DNA of 12,839 bases from Salegentibacter sp. (GTDB lineage: Bacteria; Bacteroidota; Bacteroidia; Flavobacteriales; Flavobacteriaceae), in the NCBI GenBank assembly GCA_024635815.1, contig JAGXIG010000064.1:1-12839 (forward strand), read 5' to 3'. Both the position numbers and the translations under genes were made by a program. Shown here one piece after another: positions 1-4,815 of the stretch (the stretch's first letter is position 1; every line of letters starts with the position of its first letter). The notes beneath the pieces were generated by a model that was not told where the DNA came from, did not search any database, and was given only the letters and a program-made list of their open reading frames with translations.

Positions 1-12
1 AACGGTCTCCTT

Positions 13-19
13 TACTTTG
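13..19 (+). promoter_or_regulatory. -7 half of a promoter completed by IS circularisation
   Basis: TACTTTG at 13-19 resembles the Bacteroidota -7 element TAnnTTTG, with one base fewer. In the linear element no matching -33 box can be seen because the flank is absent. If the ends join at the GT core, TTTG from the right end (1221-1224) lies 20 bp upstream, which is the expected spacing. A transcript would then start near 25, just before the bridge RNA stems. Junction promoters are known for IS110-family circles; this one is inferred. Confidence 0.45.
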
Positions 20-24
20 TTTTA

Positions 25-180
25 ATATCTTAAGAGAGAACTAAGGGGAGCACTATAACGGTCTCTAGATTGGAACTATTAAACGTAAGAGTCCCCTTAG
101 CTTCTACTAATGTTGCGAAGAACTAATTGGAATACCAGGTCTATTAGGACCCGTTAAAGGAGATAGTTAACGCAACTCAA
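25..180 (+). ncRNA. Candidate IS110 bridge RNA (target loop plus donor loop)
   Basis: Two stem-loops are visible in the leader. The first has a perfect 9-bp stem, 41-49 with 92-100, around a 42-nt loop. The second has stems 112-117/171-176 and 121-125/164-168, and is capped by GGTC 138-141 with GACC 148-151. In the second loop the left arm TTGGAATAC (127-135) equals the right end of the element (1228-1236). The right arm TAAAGGAGA (155-163) is the reverse complement of the left end (6-14). In the first loop AACGGT (57-62) equals the left flank plus core (1-6). The order of target loop then donor loop follows IS621. The transcript ends are guessed; the guide matches are read directly from the sequence. 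Confidence 0.75.
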
Positions 181-201
181 TTTTAAATCGAATTTAAAGA
201 T

Positions 202-1197
202 ATGAAAAATTACGAGTTAGCAGTAGGGATTGATGTATCCAAAAAAACCTTAGATGTTTTTATTCATAACCATAGTAAACATCGGGTCTTTGATAATACT
301 AGGTCAGGCTTTTTGTCTCTTCTGAAATGGTGTACTAAATTTTCAGAAACAGAAAATCCGATTTTATACTGTTTTGAACATACCGGAAACTATTCTTTGA
401 AGCTAGCGATCTTTATGCAAACCAACGGTTTGGATTATGTGCAAGAGAATCCGATAGTGATCAAACGATCTTCTGGATTGGTTAGAACTAAAAATGACCG
501 TGTAGATGCACAAATGATTGCCAGGTATGCCTGGTTGCACAGAGAAGAATTAGTTTGCAGTAGTATAAGGGATGAAGCTTTACTGGAACTGGGAAGATTA
601 TTAAGTCTCAGAGATCAGTTAGTAAGAAACCGCTCAGGGCTGATGGCTACTTTAGAAGAGCTCACCGGGCTTTTATCGAGTCCATCGACAGATGTAAGCT
701 GTAAAACCTTAAAACACACTATAGCTTATCTGAGCAAACAAATCCTTAAGTTGGAGAAACAGATCGATCAGCTTTTAAAAAGAGAGAAACATTTGGGAAA
801 GAATTACCAGTTACTCACCAGTTTAAAGGGAGTAGGTCGGATTCTTGCTTGTCAACTTATTTATCATACTTGTAATTTTGAGCGCTTTAGCAGTTGGCGG
901 CAGTTCTCAAGTTATTGCGGTACCGCCCCATTTGAACATAGTTCTGGAACTAGTGTATTTAAACGGGCGAAAGGTCATCCGATGAGTGATCGAAAGATGA
1001 AAAGTTTGCTAAGTATGGCCAGTGTATCGGCTATTCAACATGACGGTGAATTACGAGCTTATTACCAAAGGAAGGTAGCTGAAGGTAAACCGAAGATGGT
1101 GGCTATAAATAACGTTCGAAACAAGCTCTTATCAAGAGTATTTGCAGTAATCAAGCGTGGAACTCCATATGTAGATCTATGTAAATATGCGGCATAA
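202..1197 (+). CDS. IS110-family transposase (bridge-RNA-guided DEDD recombinase)
   Basis: This 331-residue protein has the two IS110 domains. The N-terminal RuvC-like DEDD domain shows D11 in GIDVSKKTLDV, E59 in CFEHTG, and D99 and D102 in TKNDRVDAQMIA. A helical middle (about 125-200) is rich in Leu and Lys. The C-terminal Transposase_20 domain starts at LTSLKGVGRILA (205-216) and carries the SSGTS segment (247-251), where the family's catalytic serine is expected, followed by GHPMSDRKMKSLL. The length is normal and the frame intact, so the enzyme may be active. In this family it excises the element as a circle and inserts it with the RNA encoded in its own leader. The start ATG follows a weak AAAGA site, as is common in this phylum. 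Confidence 0.95.
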   Translation: MKNYELAVGIDVSKKTLDVFIHNHSKHRVFDNTRSGFLSLLKWCTKFSETENPILYCFEHTGNYSLKLAIFMQTNGLDYVQENPIVIKRSSGLVRTKNDRVDAQMIARYAWLHREELVCSSIRDEALLELGRLLSLRDQLVRNRSGLMATLEELTGLLSSPSTDVSCKTLKHTIAYLSKQILKLEKQIDQLLKREKHLGKNYQLLTSLKGVGRILACQLIYHTCNFERFSSWRQFSSYCGTAPFEHSSGTSVFKRAKGHPMSDRKMKSLLSMASVSAIQHDGELRAYYQRKVAEGKPKMVAINNVRNKLLSRVFAVIKRGTPYVDLCKYAA

Positions 1198-1236
1198 AAA
1201 CTTTCAGTAAAGAACTTGGTTTTGATCTTGGAATAC

Positions 1237-1368
1237 GTTGTTCCCGTTGGCCTTAACGTTTATCCATTTCATGAGAAAAAATTTGGTTTCCATATAGAAG
1301 CTGCACCCATTCTACTTGATGCCGATATTCTAAGAGGGAGTTTTGGGATTCGCTACCGATTTTTATGA
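1237..1368 (+). pseudogene. C-terminal remnant of an outer-membrane beta-barrel-like protein, cut by the IS
   Basis: Starting at the proposed target core, 43 codons plus a TGA stop stay open. They contain VPVGLNVYPF, KKFGFHIEAAP and the end GSFGIRYRFL. Alternating polar and hydrophobic residues in the last strand and a C-terminal aromatic patch (Y, F) are typical of outer-membrane beta-barrels, and the amphipathic strands fit that fold. There is no start codon of its own in this stretch. Joining it to bases 1-6 keeps the frame (ACG GTT GTT CCC), so the parent gene probably lay to the left and was interrupted by the insertion. The protein family itself cannot be named from this tail. Confidence 0.7.
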
Positions 1369-1457
1369 ACCTGAAAAAAATTCCATTCTTAGTAGGCAAA
1401 ATCAAAGGTAATAGAGGTTGCTATTTTCAGTAAGAAGTCATTTCTTGTAGAAAAAAG
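1369..1457. other. Intergenic spacer with a weak hairpin
   Basis: This short A-rich spacer separates the interrupted gene from the next ORF. AATAG (1410-1414) can pair with CTATT (1421-1425), followed by TTT. It is at best a weak terminator for the interrupted gene. No clear TAnnTTTG box is visible. Confidence 0.3.
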
Positions 1458-2093
1458 ATGCCACAAGAAGAACCCAAAGTCTGGTATGCCTGTTATGGTT
1501 CCAATTTACTAAAAGAACGATTTAACTGTTATATTGGCGGTGGCCGGCCGGCAAATGCAAAACGCGTTTATCCTGGGTGTACCAACAAAACCCTGTCCGA
1601 AAAATCTAAAGGAATCACCATTAATGGTGAACTCTATTTTGCCAAATCCTCCAAAACCTGGAGTGGCGGTGGCGCCGGATTTATAAAATCTAATTTTGAC
1701 ACAAACACCAAAACCCTGGGCAGGATGTACCTCATCACCCAACAACAATTTATAGACCTGGTACAACAGGAAATAAAATTGGAAGGCGATTTTGATATAG
1801 ACCTTAAGCAGGTAATTAAAAATCGTAGCCTGGATATGAAAAATAATTCCTGGTATGGGAAGATTATCTACCTGGGCGAAGATGAAGGCTGCCCTATTTT
1901 CACTTTCACCAATGAAGATTACTTAAAAGATGAAATTAATCCGCCCCACGAATTTTACCTGAAAATAATTATTGAAGGTTTGAAAGAAACCTACAATATG
2001 ACCGATGCTGAAATTGAAACTTACTTAAAGACCAAAGAAGGCATCAAAGGCTTCCCAATTGAAGCTAAAATATCCCAACTCATTAAAAGCTAA
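1458..2093 (+). CDS. Gamma-glutamylcyclotransferase-like (GGCT/AIG2 fold) protein
   Basis: This is a 211-residue soluble protein without a signal peptide. Near the N-terminus, WYACYGSNL (residues 9-17) is the substrate-loop signature of the GGCT/AIG2-like fold. GELYFA (57-62) and LGRMYLIT (87-94) fit later core strands, and a glutamate in LVQQE (E105) sits where human GGCT has its catalytic acid (E98). Family members cleave gamma-glutamyl amides and release 5-oxoproline; the substrate here cannot be told. Asn-Pro-Pro-His-Glu and the KGFP segment near the C-terminus look like a lineage-specific extension. The cupin gene starts 24 bp downstream on the same strand, so the two may be co-transcribed. 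The fold assignment is firm, the activity less so. Confidence 0.75.
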   Translation: MPQEEPKVWYACYGSNLLKERFNCYIGGGRPANAKRVYPGCTNKTLSEKSKGITINGELYFAKSSKTWSGGGAGFIKSNFDTNTKTLGRMYLITQQQFIDLVQQEIKLEGDFDIDLKQVIKNRSLDMKNNSWYGKIIYLGEDEGCPIFTFTNEDYLKDEINPPHEFYLKIIIEGLKETYNMTDAEIETYLKTKEGIKGFPIEAKISQLIKS

Positions 2094-2117
2094 TTGTAAT
2101 TTTTTAATTTAGAAACT

Positions 2118-2483
2118 ATGAATCCAGAAAAAGTAAACCTGAAAGATAAATTCAATCTTTTTAATGAACATTGGACACCTAAAATTATTGGTGAACTTAA
2201 CGGGCAACAGGTAAAATTAGCAAAATTGAAAGGTGAATTTGTCTGGCACGATCACAAAGATGAAGATGAAATGTTCCTTATCATCAAAGGAAGTTTACGT
2301 CTTGAATTTCGTGACAAAACTATAACTTTAAATGAAGGCGAAATGTACATTGTCCCAAGAGGTGTAGAACATAATCCTGTGGCGGCAGAAGAAGCCTGGG
2401 TTTTACTTTTTGAACCGGCCACTACCAAACATACCGGCGAGGTAAAAGATAAGCTGACTATTGAAAATCCAGACTGGATTTAA
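2118..2483 (+). CDS. Single-domain cupin protein (Cupin_2)
   Basis: This 121-residue protein is one conserved beta-barrel cupin. Cupin motif 1 reads G39-x4-H44-x-H46-x4-E51-x6-G58, and motif 2 reads G74-x5-P80-x-G82-x2-H85. H44, H46, E51 and H85 are the four classic metal ligands and all are present, so a metal ion is likely bound. There is no signal peptide and no DNA-binding domain. Small cupins of this kind can be isomerases, dioxygenases or sugar-binding proteins, and the sequence does not decide between them. It follows the GGCT-like gene by 24 bp, suggesting one transcript. Confidence 0.85.
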   Translation: MNPEKVNLKDKFNLFNEHWTPKIIGELNGQQVKLAKLKGEFVWHDHKDEDEMFLIIKGSLRLEFRDKTITLNEGEMYIVPRGVEHNPVAAEEAWVLLFEPATTKHTGEVKDKLTIENPDWI

Positions 2484-2554
2484 TGGTTCAGGCGTTTTGA
2501 TGAAATTTTCAAAAAGCAGTAATATGTTTATAAGGCTGAAAGCACAGGGAATCC

Positions 2555-2562
2555 TATCTTTG
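2555..2562 (+). promoter_or_regulatory. Promoter -7 element upstream of the DEAD-like gene
   Basis: TATCTTTG is an exact match to the Bacteroidota consensus TAnnTTTG. It lies 66 bp before the ATG at 2629, giving a leader of about 60 nt. No good TTTG -33 box stands at the usual 19-20 bp distance. Confidence 0.5.
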
Positions 2563-2628
2563 TAAACTTCAGAAGCTTTTAAATTTTTGTTCAAAAATTA
2601 AAAAACTGAGGGCTCTAAAATAAAATTT

Positions 2629-3246
2629 ATGTCATTTAAGAAACTGAATACTCCGCTGAAGGAAGCCCTGGAAAGATTGGAAATTGAAACACCACTCCCT
2701 TTTCAGAAACAAATTTTACCCAAAATAAAAAGCGGAAGAGATCTTTTTATAGTGGCTCCGGAAGGAACAGGAAAAACCACAGCACTTGTAATAAGCACGA
2801 TTCAAAAACTGGAAAGCGCTGCTTTTGAAGACGCCCCCCGTGCACTTATTTTTGTGCAGGACAAAGAAGCCGCGTTAGCACTTGAAGAAGAATTCAACAG
2901 ATTCACAAGATATATGGATTTGCGAATCTTTAGCGCCTTTGACGCACCGGATATTGAAAAACAAAAAAATGAAATTTACGACGGAGTAGATATTGTGATC
3001 GCTACTCCAAAGAAGTTATTTAAACTTTTCAAAATCACCGGGATTAATGTAAGTCAGTTAAAAATCCTTGCTGTTGAAGACGCTGAGTTTCTTACCAAGA
3101 ACAGCGATTATAACGATCTTATTAGAATTCCTCAGCATATCAGCAAATGCCAGTACCTGGTTTTCGCCTCCACGATGAATCCTAAAATTGAACGTCTAAA
3201 AGATTCCTTTATGTCTCGTGCTGAAATGCTAAGGTTAAAGGTTTAG
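2629..3246 (+). CDS. Single-RecA-domain DEAD-box-like protein with altered motifs
   Basis: This 205-residue protein covers only the first RecA-like domain of a DEAD-box RNA helicase. It has a Q-motif-like segment ETPLPFQKQILP (20-31), an intact Walker A APEGTGKT (43-50) and a motif Ib-like TPKKL (126-130). Motif II reads EDAE (150-153) instead of DEAD, and motif III reads AST (180-182) instead of SAT. The second RecA domain with motifs IV-VI is absent, and the downstream DNA encodes an unrelated protein, so this is not a simple frameshift of a full-length helicase. It may bind ATP or RNA without unwinding, perhaps as a regulator or partner of another helicase; that is inference. An exact -7 box lies upstream. 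Confidence 0.8.
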   Translation: MSFKKLNTPLKEALERLEIETPLPFQKQILPKIKSGRDLFIVAPEGTGKTTALVISTIQKLESAAFEDAPRALIFVQDKEAALALEEEFNRFTRYMDLRIFSAFDAPDIEKQKNEIYDGVDIVIATPKKLFKLFKITGINVSQLKILAVEDAEFLTKNSDYNDLIRIPQHISKCQYLVFASTMNPKIERLKDSFMSRAEMLRLKV

Positions 3247-3268
3247 TAGATTTTTTGTAATTTACATA

Positions 3269-3697
3269 ATGCAAATTTCTATAAGTCTTTTTCTATTATT
3301 CCTCCTAAGTGTTATGAGTTTGAATGCGCAAGACCTTTCTAAACACCAGTGGAAAGATCGCTTGGTTTTAATTATAGCTGAAGATGAAAACAACGAGAAA
3401 CTTCAACAGCAACTTACCGAACTACAAAAAAATCAAAAAGGCCAAAAAGACCGAAAACTCATTATTTACCAAATCTTACCCGAAAAGTACAACACCGGTT
3501 TTCAGATTGAAACCTGGAATAATTCAGCCGAACTTTATAAAAAATATAAAACTGACAAAGACGATTTTAAGGTTATCCTCATTGGTTTGGATGGCGGCGA
3601 AAAACTGGCTCAAACCGAAATACTTTCCGCAGAAAAACTATTTAATACCATAGATAGTATGCCGATGCGGCAAAGCGAAATGAGGAAAAACAGATAA
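3269..3697 (+). CDS. Secreted DUF4174 domain protein
   Basis: This 142-residue protein has a clear Sec signal peptide: a hydrophobic stretch (residues 3-17) ends in SLNA before Q21. The mature part has the DUF4174 pattern: HQWKDRLVLIIAEDE (26-40), a Lys/Gln-rich amphipathic helix (44-60), DRKLIIYQIL (61-70), KVILIGLDGGEKLAQTEILS (101-120), and the closing SMPMRQSEMR (130-139). The family is thought to have a thioredoxin-like fold, but no CxxC is present, so redox activity is not supported. It is probably periplasmic. It starts 22 bp after the DEAD-like stop codon and may share its transcript, although the two products act in different compartments. Its function is unknown. Confidence 0.85.
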   Translation: MQISISLFLLFLLSVMSLNAQDLSKHQWKDRLVLIIAEDENNEKLQQQLTELQKNQKGQKDRKLIIYQILPEKYNTGFQIETWNNSAELYKKYKTDKDDFKVILIGLDGGEKLAQTEILSAEKLFNTIDSMPMRQSEMRKNR

Positions 3698-3865
3698 CTC
3701 AAAAACAGTATAAAAACCTGAAATTCAGCAATTATTCAGTATTTTCTTTATATTTATTGTGGAAACCAACAAACTGCCCTAAAACAAGCTCGCAAGGTGT
3801 AATAAATAATAAGAATCAATTTCGAGGTAAATCCTGGAGTATCTAAATCTCGATTATCGAGTAGA
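3698..3865. other. Intergenic region with alternative hairpins before the zinc-ribbon gene
   Basis: This is A+T-rich DNA. CTCGA (3849-3853) can pair with TCGAG downstream (3857-3861), forming a hairpin 4 nt before the ATG, or with TCGAG upstream (3822-3826). The two pairings exclude each other. With 5-bp stems this could affect translation start, or be chance. No exact TAnnTTTG promoter box is seen. Confidence 0.3.
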
Positions 3866-4213
3866 ATGGAAAAATCCTGTTTGGAATGTGGTGAAAAAAT
3901 TGTGGGTCGTGTAGATAAAAAATTCTGCAGCGATTACTGCCGCAATGCGCATCATAATAACCTCAATAAAGACAGGAAAAACCTGATTAGAAATGTAAAC
4001 AACCAACTTCGTAAAAACTACCGGATTTTAGAAGAATTCAATCCAAACGAAAAAACCACGATTAGTAAAAATAAATTACTTACCCGTGGTTTTAATTTTG
4101 AATATCTTACCAGCATTTATACAACCAAAACTGGTAAGGTCTATTATTTTGTGTACGATCAGGGTTATCTCCCATTAGAAAATGGAATTTACGCTTTAGT
4201 GAAACGCAATTAG
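3866..4213 (+). CDS. Small zinc-ribbon protein, function unknown
   Basis: This 115-residue protein has an N-terminal treble-clef/zinc-ribbon-like knot with C5 and C8 (CLEC) and C21 and C25 (CSDYC), followed by RNAHHN. The KKFCSDYCRNAHHN pattern is common in small Bacteroidota proteins annotated as DUF2116-like. The middle (33-60) is basic and helical. The C-terminus (75-113) is rich in Tyr and looks like beta structure, with YYFVYDQGYLPLENGIYALV. The cysteines probably bind one zinc ion. A role in nucleic-acid binding is a guess based on charge. It converges on the CBS gene, and the two stop codons overlap (TAG 4211-4213 against TAA 4212-4210). Confidence 0.75.
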   Translation: MEKSCLECGEKIVGRVDKKFCSDYCRNAHHNNLNKDRKNLIRNVNNQLRKNYRILEEFNPNEKTTISKNKLLTRGFNFEYLTSIYTTKTGKVYYFVYDQGYLPLENGIYALVKRN

Positions 4214-4680
4214 CCTACGTGCCAGTTATTGCTTTTTAACCGAACAGCGGCCCGCAAAACATCACTCTGACTAATTTGACCTATAAGTTTTCCATGTTCT
4301 ACAATTGGAAAACGCCTAAACCTTTTCTCAATAAAGAGTTTCGCGGCATCCATCACATTCATGTTGCCGTCTATAGTATCTACATTACAGGTCATTCGCT
4401 TTCCAACCGTGGCATCCTCCAAAGGCATATTGTAATAGCGACTGTCTGAAATTTGTTTCATACAATCCCCTTCAGAAATAAGCCCTACTAATTTATTATT
4501 TTCGTCTACTACACAACCCCCGGAAATTTTATGTTTGGTAAGCTTTTCGGCAACATCTAAAATATTTTCGTGTTCCTTAAAAGTAACCAGCGAGGTACTC
4601 ATATAATCCCTAACCAACATAGGGGCACTCTTTGGCTGTTCCGGCTCCGCCCTTTTTCCCTGAAAACTTTTAATACCCAT
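4210..4680 (-). CDS. Tandem CBS-domain protein
   Basis: This 156-residue protein is almost entirely a pair of CBS domains (about residues 22-78 and 92-148). The first has VRDYMSTSLVTFKEHENILDVAEKL and GGCVVDENNKLVGLISEGDC; the second has GKRMT, MNVMDAAKLF, RRFPIVEHGKLIGQISQSDVL. Such pairs form a Bateman module that usually binds adenine nucleotides such as AMP or ATP and senses energy state. No enzyme or transporter domain is attached, so it probably acts by binding another protein. A possible -7 box TATATTTA (4715-4708) lies 27 bp before the start, with TTT at the -33 distance. It diverges from the M28 peptidase gene. Confidence 0.85.
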   Translation of the reverse strand: MGIKSFQGKRAEPEQPKSAPMLVRDYMSTSLVTFKEHENILDVAEKLTKHKISGGCVVDENNKLVGLISEGDCMKQISDSRYYNMPLEDATVGKRMTCNVDTIDGNMNVMDAAKLFIEKRFRRFPIVEHGKLIGQISQSDVLRAAVRLKSNNWHVG

Positions 4681-4776
4681 AACTTAATTTTTTGATTACT
4701 AATTACTTAAATATAGGAAAAATTTAATTATTCTGAAAGCAGCCCTTCCTGTATTACTATTCCCTAAAATCTTAAG

Positions 4777-4784
4777 TATCTTTA
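4777..4784 (+). promoter_or_regulatory. Possible -7 element for the M28 peptidase gene
   Basis: TATCTTTA differs from TAnnTTTG by the last base only and lies 31 bp before the ATG at 4816. The -33 region is poor, so this is tentative. It sits in the 135-bp spacer between divergent genes. Confidence 0.3.
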
Positions 4785-4815
4785 AAGCCTGTAAACCTTT
4801 AGTTTTTTCTGAATT

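Larger units (their letters stand above)
5..1238 (+). mobile_element. IS110-family insertion sequence, complete, about 1.23 kb
   Basis: The element consists of a 5' non-coding leader, one transposase gene and a short 3' end. I place the ends at a shared GT dinucleotide (5-6 and 1237-1238). The bases just inside the left end (6-14) and just inside the right end (1228-1236) match two arms of a hairpin loop in the leader, as expected for the donor guides of a bridge RNA. Removing the element joins ACG GTT GTT in frame with the barrel-like C-terminus downstream. There are no terminal inverted repeats and no target duplication beyond the core, which is normal for IS110. The exact core is inferred: a GTTGTT repeat at 1237-1242 allows a 3-bp shift of the right end. 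Only 4 bp of left flank lie in the window. Confidence 0.8.

Noticed and set aside
1410..1425. Strong terminator after the interrupted gene
   Set aside because: Only a 5-bp A+T-rich stem with three T residues after it.
3384..3653. Second frame inside the DUF4174 gene
   Set aside because: Lys/Asn-rich frame-shifted shadow of a gene with a signal peptide and family motifs.
2629..3697. Full-length DEAD helicase broken by a frameshift
   Set aside because: DNA after 3246 encodes a signal peptide and a DUF4174 protein; no motif IV-VI sequence is seen in any frame nearby.
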